A DNA stretch of 30,517 nucleotides from Candidatus Sumerlaeota bacterium (GTDB lineage Bacteria > Sumerlaeota > Sumerlaeia > JAFGJS01). This document shows positions 19,389 through 27,308 of this stretch, piece by piece; position 1 is the first letter of the stretch; each line of letters starts with the position of its first letter. The position numbers were made by a program, and so were the translations under genes. A model generated the notes under the pieces. The model did no database searches, was not told the origin of the DNA, and saw only the letters and a list, made by a program, of their open reading frames with translations. The DNA lies in the NCBI GenBank assembly GCA_016928995.1, contig JAFGJS010000093.1:1-30517 (forward strand). Direction: 5' to 3'.

Positions 19389-19697
19389 ATGTTTATCGTT
19401 TTGGTCCATGTGCATGTGACGCCGGACTGCGTGGAGGCATTCCGGGCGGCGTCACTGGAGAACGCGCGCAACAGTGTGCAGGAGCCGGGATGCGCGCGCT
19501 TCGACGTGTTGCAGCAACAGGACGATCCGAATCGATTTGTGCTGGCCGAGGTGTATGATTCCGTGGAGGCTTCCGCGGCGCATAAGGAGACCGCGCACTA
19601 TGCGCAGTGGCGCGATACAGTGGCGGAGTTGATGGCCGAACCGCGCAAGGGCGTGAAGTACGATAATTGTTTCCCTGACGACGCGGGCTGGCGCTGA
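19389..19697 (+). CDS. LsrG-like antibiotic biosynthesis monooxygenase (ABM) domain protein
   Basis: A 102-residue single-domain protein of the dimeric alpha/beta-barrel ABM family. It resembles LsrG of E. coli, which acts on phosphorylated autoinducer-2, with matching segments [34 protein letters not shown], and a GPRK-like [13 protein letters not shown] end. Related proteins include YgiN-like quinol monooxygenases, so the substrate is uncertain. No other lsr gene is present. The second of two adjacent ATGs (19389) is chosen because AAGGAGG (19376-19382) sits 6 nt before it. It may be the last gene of the run starting at 14648, though the microsatellite separates it from the glycosyltransferase. 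It is convergent with the next gene, with 11 nt between. Confidence 0.88.
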   Translation: MFIVLVHVHVTPDCVEAFRAASLENARNSVQEPGCARFDVLQQQDDPNRFVLAEVYDSVEASAAHKETAHYAQWRDTVAELMAEPRKGVKYDNCFPDDAGWR

Positions 19698-19708
19698 TTC
19701 CGCGAATA

Positions 19709-20347
19709 TCAGCGCATGCGGCCTTGCTGCAGGGATTGCCGGGCGCGGGGCGGGCCGAAGACTTCCTTCATCAGGAACGCCGTGCGCAGATCGCCGAGGC
19801 CAAGCCGCACGCACTTTCGGGAGGGTTGTTGGACGCCGGTCGTATGCCGTCGGAGTTGAGCCTCGCGCAAGCGCTGACTTCGGGCGCGTTGCTCCAGGAT
19901 TTCACTCACTCTCGGCTTTGGCGCTTCGTTTTCCTGATACATCGGCGCTGGAGGCGGCGGCGCTTGCGGTTCGCGCATGGCCGGTCGCGGTGGCGCGGGC
20001 TTTTTTTGCAGCTCGCCCAGATCAACGCCCAGCATTAACTCCGCGATTTCACGCACCGCTTCATTCACGCCAGCTTCGGGTTGAGCAGCCGGCGCCGGTG
20101 TGGAGATGGGCGGCTCGTTGAACTCATACGGGATGACTGGCTCTTCGCGCGGAGCGGCCGGCGCAGGCGGATATTCCCGGCGAGGCGCGTGTTCCGCTTG
20201 CCGTTCCTGAGCCTTTTTTATCACTTGCGAGAACCACTTGATCAACGCGCCGAAGGCCCAGATGATCGCCACGATAATGAAGAAAATGATTTCGAAAACA
20301 TCTCCATTGGCCAAAACGGCGCTGAGCACGCATGCAGATGATGTCAT
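19709..20347 (-). CDS. Proline-rich membrane-anchored hypothetical protein
   Basis: I cannot name this 212-residue protein. A single hydrophobic segment (about 15-39, DVFEIIFFIIVAIIWAFGAL) is followed by a basic stretch and a long Pro/Ala/Glu-rich tail (50-150). A conserved-looking end follows: LRTAFLMKEVFGPPRARQ. Endings of the type IL-x-EI-x-GPP-x-A-x-R recur, as I remember, in proteins of planctomycete-like bacteria, so the C-terminus is probably functional. The gene is the last of the nfeD-floA run, 157 nt after floA, so it may act at FloA membrane microdomains (inference). No good Shine-Dalgarno is visible. Confidence 0.75.
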   Translation of the reverse strand: MTSSACVLSAVLANGDVFEIIFFIIVAIIWAFGALIKWFSQVIKKAQERQAEHAPRREYPPAPAAPREEPVIPYEFNEPPISTPAPAAQPEAGVNEAVREIAELMLGVDLGELQKKPAPPRPAMREPQAPPPPAPMYQENEAPKPRVSEILEQRARSQRLREAQLRRHTTGVQQPSRKCVRLGLGDLRTAFLMKEVFGPPRARQSLQQGRMR

Positions 20348-20410
20348 GATCGGACCGGACTTTCCGCGCCGGAAAGATGGATAGCATCAGGCGATGAAAT
20401 CGCGAAGCGC

Positions 20411-20458
20411 GGGCGGCGCCGGGAGCTTCCGGCGCTATGATGGCTCCAGGCGCCGCCC
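20411..20458. repeat. Hairpin with two mutually exclusive folds
   Basis: GGGCGGCGCC (20411-20420) pairs perfectly with GGCGCCGCCC (20449-20458), with an inner GGAGC/GCTCC helix (20422-20426 with 20443-20447). Alternatively GCGCCGG (20416-20422) pairs with CCGGCGC (20429-20435). The two folds share bases, so only one can form at a time. The site lies between floA and the following gene. No T run follows, so it is not a standard terminator; RNA processing, stability or attenuation are possible. Confidence 0.6.
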
Positions 20459-20504
20459 AATCAAACGCTTATTAAAAGGCGTTGGCAATTCTCATCATTT
20501 TTCC

Positions 20505-21518
20505 TTATCGCCCCTCAGGATTCGGATGTGATGGATTCTCCGGAGTGGCGATGTTTTCGCGCATCTTGGTGTCGGCCTTGACGTTCTGCATGTTGTAGTA
20601 ATCCATCACGCCCAGATGGCCCTTGCGGAAGGCATCGGCGAGGGCCAGCGGCACCTGCGCTTCGGCCTCGACGACCTTCGCGCGCATTTCTTGTTCGCGC
20701 GCCTTGAACTCCTGCTCGGCGGCGATGGCCATGGCGCGGCGCTCCTCGGCCTTGGCCTGCGCCATTTTCTTGTCCGCCTCGGCTTTGTCGATGTTCAGTT
20801 TCGCGCCGATGTTGTCCCCCACGTCAATGTCGGCGATGTCGATGGACAGAATTTCAAAGCCGGTGCCGGAGTCCAGTCCTTTTTCCAGCACACGGCGTGA
20901 AATAATGTCCGGATTTTCCAGCACTTCCTTGTGCGATTCAGCCGAGCCGATGGAGGTGACGATGCCTTCGCCAACGCGCGCGATGATCGTTTCCTCCGTG
21001 GCGCCGCCGACGAGCCGTTCCAGGTTCGCGCGCACGGTGACGCGCGCCTTGGCCTTAAGCTGAATGCCGTCCTTCGCCACGGCTTCGACGACGGATTTTC
21101 CTTTACGCGGATCCGGGCAGTCGATCACGGCGGGTTTCACGCTCATCTGCACGGCCTCGAGCACGTTGCGGCCGGCCAAGTCGATCGCCGTGGCCTTCTC
21201 CCAGGTCAGCGGGATGTTCGCCTTATCCGCGGAGATCATCGCCGTGACCACGAGGCTCACATGGCCGTTCGAAAGGTAGTGGCTTTCCAGTTCATCCGTG
21301 GTGATGTTCAATCCCGCTTTGCTGGCCTGGATCAGGGGATTGACGATGTAGTTCGGATTCACGCGGCGGATGCGCATGCCGATCAGCGAGATCAGCGAAA
21401 CGTTGGCCTTCGCCGCGATGGCGGCAAGATACAACCGCACGGGAATGAAATAGAAAAAAGCGAATAAACCGATGAGCAGCACAAATCCAATGACGACATA
21501 GATCAGTTCGGTTGGCAT
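20505..21518 (-). CDS. floA: Flotillin-like protein FloA
   Basis: FloA is a membrane scaffold that organises functional membrane microdomains. The 337 residues match the family throughout: an N-terminal hydrophobic anchor (about 5-27), the SPFH-like body with [20 protein letters not shown] and [40 protein letters not shown], then an Ala/Glu-rich coiled coil ([20 protein letters not shown]), and the end with [20 protein letters not shown] lies about 8 nt before the ATG. It follows the short nfeD gene by 38 nt, the common nfeD-floA arrangement in which NfeD proteins interact with flotillins. Confidence 0.97.
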   Translation of the reverse strand: MPTELIYVVIGFVLLIGLFAFFYFIPVRLYLAAIAAKANVSLISLIGMRIRRVNPNYIVNPLIQASKAGLNITTDELESHYLSNGHVSLVVTAMISADKANIPLTWEKATAIDLAGRNVLEAVQMSVKPAVIDCPDPRKGKSVVEAVAKDGIQLKAKARVTVRANLERLVGGATEETIIARVGEGIVTSIGSAESHKEVLENPDIISRRVLEKGLDSGTGFEILSIDIADIDVGDNIGAKLNIDKAEADKKMAQAKAEERRAMAIAAEQEFKAREQEMRAKVVEAEAQVPLALADAFRKGHLGVMDYYNMQNVKADTKMRENIATPENPSHPNPEGR

Positions 21519-21556
21519 AATGATGTTCTCCTTTGTCTCAGGTTGATGTTGCTATG

Positions 21557-21922
21557 TTAATTTTCAAAATTTCCGGTTTGCGGGACGTCGTCCACAACAA
21601 GTTGCGCACCGTCAATACCGAGCACCACGATTGCTTTGCCGCTTTCAATGTATTCGCCCTGCGCCCGTGCGTCAAGACGGCGGCCGTTGATCTCAACCAT
21701 GCCGCCGGGGCGCAGCACGCTGAGCGTCACACCCACGCTGCCGATCAATTCCGCGAGCGAGGCGTCCGTGCTGACGTAGCCGTCCTGCGCTTTCATCTCG
21801 CTCTTCAAACTGAATCCGCGCACGAACAGGACGAAGATCCCAAAGCCGCCCGCGACGACAAACGCCAGGCCGAACAAAAACATTCCCAACAACGATGACC
21901 AGGATGTCATGAAGAAATCCAT
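21557..21922 (-). CDS. Short NfeD-family protein (TM plus OB fold)
   Basis: A 121-residue NfeD-type protein without the protease domain. One membrane helix (about 9-34) leads to a C-terminal OB-fold domain (about 45-115) containing GSVGVTLSVLRPGGMVEINGRRLDA in the family pattern. This OB fold closely resembles the end of the long NfeD upstream (SVLRPSGMVVIAGKRLDART versus SVLRPGGMVEINGRRLDARA), so the two look like products of duplication. Short NfeD proteins commonly sit beside floA and are thought to work with it in the membrane; that is known from the family, not shown here. The ribosome binding site is weak. Confidence 0.93.
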   Translation of the reverse strand: MDFFMTSWSSLLGMFLFGLAFVVAGGFGIFVLFVRGFSLKSEMKAQDGYVSTDASLAELIGSVGVTLSVLRPGGMVEINGRRLDARAQGEYIESGKAIVVLGIDGAQLVVDDVPQTGNFEN

Positions 21923-21956
21923 CGCGAATGTCTGTATAGTTGACCTTAATCCACCA

Positions 21957-22163
21957 ATTTAAAATTCAAAATTCGAAATCCGAAACTAATTCTCAATTCA
22001 AAATTCCAATAATCAAAATGAAGCGGTCGTTTGATCCGCCATGATTTGTCGGAATGGTCGGACTGGTCTGACAAGTCCGACCGAAAAGCCACTAGATTCC
22101 GGCCTCTCGGTGGGCCAAGGCCCACCCTACAGTCTGCGTTCAACCAGCATCCAGCATCAAGCG
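21957..22163. repeat. Nest of four different intergenic repeats
   Basis: The gap between the two nfeD genes carries distinct elements side by side. An A/T-rich AAATTCAAAATTC-type repeat spans 21957-22022. A perfect 9-bp inverted repeat, GGTCGGACT/AGTCCGACC, lies at 22056-22064 and 22074-22082. A palindrome, GGTGGGCC-AA-GGCCCACC, lies at 22109-22126. A CCAGCAT tandem (22141-22158) touches the nfeD stop codon. Such strings are, as I recall, scattered between genes in planctomycete-like bacteria. No gene is seen. Confidence 0.75.
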
Positions 22164-23869
22164 TTTTTCGATTCTTCCTCCGGCGCGGGCGCGACAACGA
22201 CTTGCTGGCCATCGGAGGCGATCACGCGCACTCGCGTTCCTTTTTCCAGATATGAGCCTTGGGTGCGCGCGTCGAGCCGTTTGCCCGCGATCACCACCAT
22301 GCCCGAGGGCCGCAGCACGCTTTGCGCCTCGCCGATCATGCCGATCAGATCGTCACGGCGCTCCGCGCTCACATAGCCCGCCTTGGAGTCCAGCGTGGCG
22401 TCCAGCCCGACGATGCGCATGAAAAACGACGAGCGGATGTAGAACATCGAGGCGACGGCCAGCGCTCCGCCGATGATGATCGTGACTCCCGTCATCCGGA
22501 TCGGACCGGACACCGCGTCCCAGGTCAGCGCCATGCCTTGCGGCATTTCGAACATGGCCAGGAAGATGCTCAGCGTCAGGCAGATGATGCCGCTGATGCC
22601 GGCCACGCCAAAGCCGGGAATGACGAAGATTTCCGCAGCGAGCAGACCGATGCCCGTGATGAACAGAATGATTTCGATCCAGCCGGAGTTTTGCAGGAAG
22701 TAGCTGGCCCAGAAGAAGATACCGATGAAGAAGCAGCCGAGGATGCCAGGCACGCCAAAGCCCGGCGTGCGCATTTCCGTGAACAGGCCGACGAGACCGA
22801 GTCCGAGAAAAATCCACGCATAGCCCGTCACGGCCAGCGCGAATTTATCCAGCGACATCAGCTCGAATATTTCCTCTTTCTCGAATTTCATGTTCAAGTC
22901 ATCGTAAACATCCTCAGGGCGGTCGAGCGTTTTGATCGCCAGCCCGGCCTGCACCGCTTCCTTGGCAGTCAGGGAGAGCAGTTCGCCTTCCTTCACGATG
23001 CCGGGGATTTCATATTTTCGATCGACAAACGCCTCGGCCAGGTCCACCGGGTGGTTTTTCGCCTCGGCGGCGGAGCGGAATTCGGCGAGTGTAAAACTGT
23101 AGATTTTGGCCTGCACGTCCTCGCCCAGGCTTCCGATGCTCTGGCCGGTTCCGAGGATTGGCGTGGATGCGCCAATGTTGCCGCCGGGCGCCATGTAGAT
23201 GTTGTCGCAGGACAGGCTGATCAGCGCTCCCGCCGAGATGGCGTCATGCACATAGATCGTCGTCACCATCGGCGCCTGGATCAACGCCTTTTTAATATGC
23301 GACATTTCCGCCAGATCCCCGCCGGGAGTGTCGATTTCCAGCAAGAGCATCGCTGCGCCGGCGTCAGTCGCGGCCTGGATCGCGCGCCGCACTTGCAGCG
23401 TCATTTTCGCTCCCACCTCGCCGGTGAGTTTCGTGCGATAAACGAGGGGCCGCAGGCTTCTATCGGGCAGCACGGGTTCGGCCGGCTGGCGCTGCGACAT
23501 CGCCACGGGCTGCTCGATGGCTCCTTCTTCTTCTCCCTCCTCGGCGGCATGGCTTTCCGGCGCAGGCTCCACTTCCTGGAATTCGGTCTCCTGTTTCTTT
23601 TGCTGCTCAGCCTCTTCCTTTTTTTGCTCACGTTCCTCTTTGTATTGCTCGACTTTCTTCGCGCCCCATTCGAGCCCTTTTTCCAGCTGCTCCAGGCTCT
23701 TGTCCGCGAGGCCTTTTTTTCGCTCTGCGAGTTCTTTTTCCGTGAGTTCTTTGTTCTCATCGGCGCCCAACGCACGGGGCGCAACGGCACAGAGCATGAT
23801 CAGCAGCGCAATACTGAAGCATACGCCGCCTGTCCGTCGCAGCATTTTTATGAATCGCATCATGTTCAT
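22157..23869 (-). CDS. nfeD: NfeD-type membrane-bound serine protease (ClpP-like) with OB fold
   Basis: A long NfeD protein of about 570 residues. A signal peptide (MLRRTGGVCFSIALLIML, cleavage near ALGA-DE) is followed by a highly charged Glu/Lys-rich coiled coil. A ClpP/SppA-like protease domain follows: EIDTPGGDL, then AISAGALIS with the probable nucleophile S212, IGASTPILG, and the probable general base K255 in QAKIYSF. Four or so membrane helices and a C-terminal OB fold end the protein. The archaeal homologue uses a Ser-Lys dyad with similar spacing and cleaves stomatin-family proteins. The open frame reaches a TTG at 23941, but the ATG at 23869 fits the signal peptide better, although AGAAAGG lies rather far upstream. 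First gene of the nfeD-floA run. Confidence 0.94.
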   Translation of the reverse strand: MNMMRFIKMLRRTGGVCFSIALLIMLCAVAPRALGADENKELTEKELAERKKGLADKSLEQLEKGLEWGAKKVEQYKEEREQKKEEAEQQKKQETEFQEVEPAPESHAAEEGEEEGAIEQPVAMSQRQPAEPVLPDRSLRPLVYRTKLTGEVGAKMTLQVRRAIQAATDAGAAMLLLEIDTPGGDLAEMSHIKKALIQAPMVTTIYVHDAISAGALISLSCDNIYMAPGGNIGASTPILGTGQSIGSLGEDVQAKIYSFTLAEFRSAAEAKNHPVDLAEAFVDRKYEIPGIVKEGELLSLTAKEAVQAGLAIKTLDRPEDVYDDLNMKFEKEEIFELMSLDKFALAVTGYAWIFLGLGLVGLFTEMRTPGFGVPGILGCFFIGIFFWASYFLQNSGWIEIILFITGIGLLAAEIFVIPGFGVAGISGIICLTLSIFLAMFEMPQGMALTWDAVSGPIRMTGVTIIIGGALAVASMFYIRSSFFMRIVGLDATLDSKAGYVSAERRDDLIGMIGEAQSVLRPSGMVVIAGKRLDARTQGSYLEKGTRVRVIASDGQQVVVAPAPEEESKNA

Positions 23870-24018
23870 CTCAGGTGTATTCTGCCTTTCTCTACGCGTA
23901 TTAAAGGACAATTGGATGGTTGATTCAATGGATTTCGACAACTAATATGGCCGCTTGGTTCCTCGAATGAAAGAAAAAAAGCATAGGCGCGCAAATACCG
24001 GCGATGGAAAGGCGATCA

Positions 24019-24369
24019 ATGGACCCCGACGATTTTGAGGTTTGCCTTTGTTTCCATGTGAATCTGCGCAAGCTGATCACGCACCACCGGCTGAATCAGC
24101 CTAAGGTGGCGTCGCAAATGTCGGAATGTTTCGGCGCGGGCACGGGCTGCGGCTTTTGCCGGCCGTTTCTGGAGAGCGTGTTCCGGCAATTGCAGGAGAC
24201 GGGCGAAGCGTCGATCGAAGTGGCCGCCGGGGAATATCAGCGTCGCCGCAAGGCGTATCACAACCGCACCGGCTTCGACCGCAAATCGCTCGACAGCCTG
24301 ATGCCGCCGGTGGAACTCAATCCCGACGAACTGTTGGACGACATCGATGAAGACTTGAAACTTGATTGA
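24019..24369 (+). CDS. BFD-type [2Fe-2S] cluster-binding protein
   Basis: A 116-residue protein with the bacterioferritin-associated-ferredoxin (BFD) pattern: C9-x-C11 in VCLCFHV and C44-x2-C47 in GAGTGCGFCRPFLE. Together these bind one [2Fe-2S] cluster. An acidic C-terminal tail (NPDELLDDIDEDLKLD) extends beyond the usual 60-70 residues. BFD domains release iron from bacterioferritin or occur as electron-transfer modules; no bacterioferritin is near, so the partner is unknown. The second in-frame ATG (24019) is chosen because GAAAGG lies 6 nt upstream of it. It is divergent from nfeD. Confidence 0.9.
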   Translation: MDPDDFEVCLCFHVNLRKLITHHRLNQPKVASQMSECFGAGTGCGFCRPFLESVFRQLQETGEASIEVAAGEYQRRRKAYHNRTGFDRKSLDSLMPPVELNPDELLDDIDEDLKLD

Positions 24370-24480
24370 ACCTGAAAGGTTGTCGGGAAATAATGATTGA
24401 TCACGCGGCGTGTCTTTGGCTATCGTTCGCTGTGCAGATACGGTTCTAAGGTTGGATACATCCCAAGGAGCGCGGATACA

Positions 24481-27288
24481 ATGAAGAGAAGCGTGGCGAT
24501 TTTTATTTTGCTGCTGATCACAGCGGCGTTCAGCGCGTGCATTACGATCAATCGGAATCCTGCCGAGGCTGAGCCGCAGCCGGGCGCACAAGTCCAGGCC
24601 GAGGATCAGGCGACTTCCGCAACAGCGACGGCGGACGTGAAGGAGGGCGATCAAGCGTCCTCGCCATCGGCGCAGACCAAGCAGCCCGGTCAGCCGCAGC
24701 CTCCGCAACAACAAGCCCCTGGCGCCCAGCAACAGCAAGCCGCTGCGCAAAACGGCGCCGCTAAAGGCAAGATCGGCAAGGCGTTCGATGATGTGATCAA
24801 GGATCATGAGAAGATCGAGGGCTTCTTCACGTTCTACTGGGACAAGGAGCAGAATTCCCTCTATATGGAAATTCTGCCGTCGCAACTGGACACAATGTAC
24901 CTATGCTCCGTCTCGCGCGACCGGGCGGAATCCTCGATTTTCCATTCCGCAGAGATGATGCAGAATTTTCCGTTCGAATTCCGGCGCGTGGGCCGGCGGA
25001 TTCAGATGCTGCATAAGAACGTGTATTTCCGCGCGGACAAGGATGCGGCGTTCAGCCGGGCCGTGGAGCGCGACAAGAGCGACTCCATCGTGGCTTCGGC
25101 CAATGTGGAGTGCGATCCGCATCCCGAGCGGCGCAGCATTCTGGTCAACGCCGCCGCGCTGTTCATGCGCGATCCGGCCAATGTGCAGAAACTGGGCGTG
25201 CAGGTCGATATGGGCAACTCCTTCTGGGCGCTGGTCAAATCTTACCCGGAAAACAGCGAGGTGCAAGTGACGCTGAATTTCAACGGCCAAGGCGCAAGCC
25301 GGATGGACACGATCCCGGAGGACGATAACTTTTTTCATACGTACCATTATAGTCTGCACAAACTGCCCGACTCGGATTACAAGCCGCGTCCAGCCGATGA
25401 GCGCGTCGGCGTTTTTTATACGATGTATCAGGATTACACCAGCCTGTTGCGCGAAGAGCCCTACGTGCGGCTGGTTCGGCGCTGGAATCTGCAAAAAGCC
25501 GAACCGCGCTTCGAACTTTCGCCGCCGAAAAAACCGATTGTCTGGTGGATCGAAAACACCGTGCCGGTGGAATACAGGGACACAGTGAAGGCGGGAGTGC
25601 TGGAATGGAACAAGGCCTTTGAGAAGATCGGTTTCAAGGATCCGATTGAGGTCAAGCAAATGCCCGACGATGCGGATTGGGAGGCGGGCGATTCGCGCTA
25701 CAATGTGATTCGTTGGATGATGCTGCCGGAAAAAGGCATCGCTGTCGGGCCGGCGCATAGCAATCCGCTGACTGGCGAGATTTACAGCGCGGACATCCGC
25801 TTCAGCGCGGAATGGGTGCGATTCGCGTATACCCAGTATGAACGGCTGGCCGATCCGCTGCATGGCGACGCCGAGGCCGAGGCTGCGGCGATGGGACCGG
25901 GGCATTGGGACGATCCGATGAACGCTGCGATGGGCTACGGCAGCTGCAACTATGGGGCGTACAAATCGCAGGAGGCGGCGTTTGCCTGGGACGTGCTGGC
26001 GGCGCGCGCGGCGGCGGATGGAACAGAAGCGTCTGTTTCGCGCGAAGATTTCGTCAAGGCGGTGATCTTCGATGTGATTTGCCATGAAGTGGGCCATACG
26101 CTTGGGCTGGCGCATAACTTCAAGGGCAGCTCGGCCTATACGATGGAGCAGTTGCAGGATCCGGAGTTCACCAGGCAAAACGGCATCTCCGCGTCGATCA
26201 TGGATTACACACCGATCAGCATCTTTCCCAAAAGCGAAAAGCAAGGCGAGTACTGGCAATCCACGGTCGGTCCGTACGACTGCTGGGCGATTGAATACGC
26301 GTATAGCGAACCGGATCCGGACAGCGGCGAGAGCGAGGGGGAAATGCTCAAGCGCATCTTGAGCAAGGCGGGCGATCCGATGCTGGTTTATGGTTCGGAC
26401 ATGGACGTGCGCGGCGGCGCCATGGGCATCGATCCGAAGTGCCAGTTGTTCGATCTTGGCGCGGACGCCGTGGAATGGCGCGAGGTCAATCTGAAGATCG
26501 GCCAGGAGTTGCTGACCAATATGAGCGCGTTGTTTGAAAAGCAAGGTCAGCCGTACAACCACATGCGCATCGCCTTCAGCATGGCGCTTTATCAATACCG
26601 CCGTTCGGTCGATTCGATGTGCGCGTTCATCGGCGGCATCGATCATACGCGCGTGCGCGCCGGCGATCCGGGTGAACGGCTGCCGTTCGAGCCGGTTTCG
26701 CCCGAGGAACAACAGCGCGCGCTGGCGTTCCTCAAGCAGCACGTCTTCAGCGTCGATGCGTTGCGCTTCGATCCGGTGCAATTGAAGAAACTGGCGCCGA
26801 GTTATTACTATACATACAGCGGCGAGCCGTACAACGACCGGATTGATTATCCGGTGCATACGGTGATTGCGGAGATGCATCAGGACGCGTTGAACCAGTT
26901 GTTCGATCCATTGCGGCTGCAGCGCGTGCTGGATCTGGAGCTTTACGTCGAAGAGGGCGGCGCGAGTTTCAGCATTGCGGACATCTTCAACGAAGTGCGC
27001 GGCGCCGTATGGTCGGAATTGGACGGGCCGCAGAATGTAAATGCTTATCGTCGTTCGCTGCAACGGATGCACGCGCAAAAAATGATCGACCTGATGCTGG
27101 CTTCCTATGGCGGCGCGCCGTACGACGCCAAGATGCTGGCCCGCGCCAGTCTGAGGCAGATCCGCGACGGCATCGCCGCGGCGTTGCAGCAGGGCGGCAT
27201 GGACGCCCTCACGCGGGCGCATTGGAGCGAGACGCAGGATCTGATTCGCGCCGCGCTGGAGGCCCAGATCTCGCGCGAATCGTATTAA
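24481..27288 (+). CDS. Lipoprotein zinc metalloprotease (DUF5117/DUF4953-like)
   Basis: A 935-residue, probably membrane-anchored periplasmic or surface metalloprotease. The N-terminus is a lipoprotein signal peptide with lipobox FSAC (C20), followed by a Gln/Pro/Ala-rich linker (28-95). The catalytic zinc site is HEVGHTLGLAH (H535, E536, H539, H545), the extended metzincin-type HExxHxxGxxH motif, with SIMDY near 572-576 as the Met-turn. The surrounding sequence, including VWWIENTVPVEYRDTVKAGV and the long flanking domains, fits the DUF5117/DUF4953 zinc-dependent protease group. AAGGAG (24465-24470) lies 10 nt before the chosen ATG. A PrsW gene follows after 20 nt, so the two are probably co-transcribed. 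Substrate unknown. Confidence 0.93.
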   Translation: MKRSVAIFILLLITAAFSACITINRNPAEAEPQPGAQVQAEDQATSATATADVKEGDQASSPSAQTKQPGQPQPPQQQAPGAQQQQAAAQNGAAKGKIGKAFDDVIKDHEKIEGFFTFYWDKEQNSLYMEILPSQLDTMYLCSVSRDRAESSIFHSAEMMQNFPFEFRRVGRRIQMLHKNVYFRADKDAAFSRAVERDKSDSIVASANVECDPHPERRSILVNAAALFMRDPANVQKLGVQVDMGNSFWALVKSYPENSEVQVTLNFNGQGASRMDTIPEDDNFFHTYHYSLHKLPDSDYKPRPADERVGVFYTMYQDYTSLLREEPYVRLVRRWNLQKAEPRFELSPPKKPIVWWIENTVPVEYRDTVKAGVLEWNKAFEKIGFKDPIEVKQMPDDADWEAGDSRYNVIRWMMLPEKGIAVGPAHSNPLTGEIYSADIRFSAEWVRFAYTQYERLADPLHGDAEAEAAAMGPGHWDDPMNAAMGYGSCNYGAYKSQEAAFAWDVLAARAAADGTEASVSREDFVKAVIFDVICHEVGHTLGLAHNFKGSSAYTMEQLQDPEFTRQNGISASIMDYTPISIFPKSEKQGEYWQSTVGPYDCWAIEYAYSEPDPDSGESEGEMLKRILSKAGDPMLVYGSDMDVRGGAMGIDPKCQLFDLGADAVEWREVNLKIGQELLTNMSALFEKQGQPYNHMRIAFSMALYQYRRSVDSMCAFIGGIDHTRVRAGDPGERLPFEPVSPEEQQRALAFLKQHVFSVDALRFDPVQLKKLAPSYYYTYSGEPYNDRIDYPVHTVIAEMHQDALNQLFDPLRLQRVLDLELYVEEGGASFSIADIFNEVRGAVWSELDGPQNVNAYRRSLQRMHAQKMIDLMLASYGGAPYDAKMLARASLRQIRDGIAAALQQGGMDALTRAHWSETQDLIRAALEAQISRESY

Positions 27289-27308
27289 GCGCCGCATAGA
27301 AAGAATGC

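Noticed and set aside
18134-19558. A 474-codon frame overlapping the glycosyltransferase on the same strand
   Set aside because: Longer than the real gene but Arg/Gly-rich without motifs; the GT4 motifs lie in the other frame.
19389-19697. Part of an autoinducer-2 uptake (lsr) system
   Set aside because: Only an LsrG-like protein is present; no transporter, kinase or LsrF-like gene is near.
22259-23923. A 554-codon open frame opposite nfeD
   Set aside because: Opposite strand of a well-supported NfeD protease; composition is typical of a shadow frame.
24901-27297. A 798-codon antisense open frame opposite the zinc metalloprotease
   Set aside because: It mirrors a real gene with clear family motifs, has no recognisable motif of its own and is rich in His, Arg and Leu, as expected from codon-biased GC-rich antisense frames.
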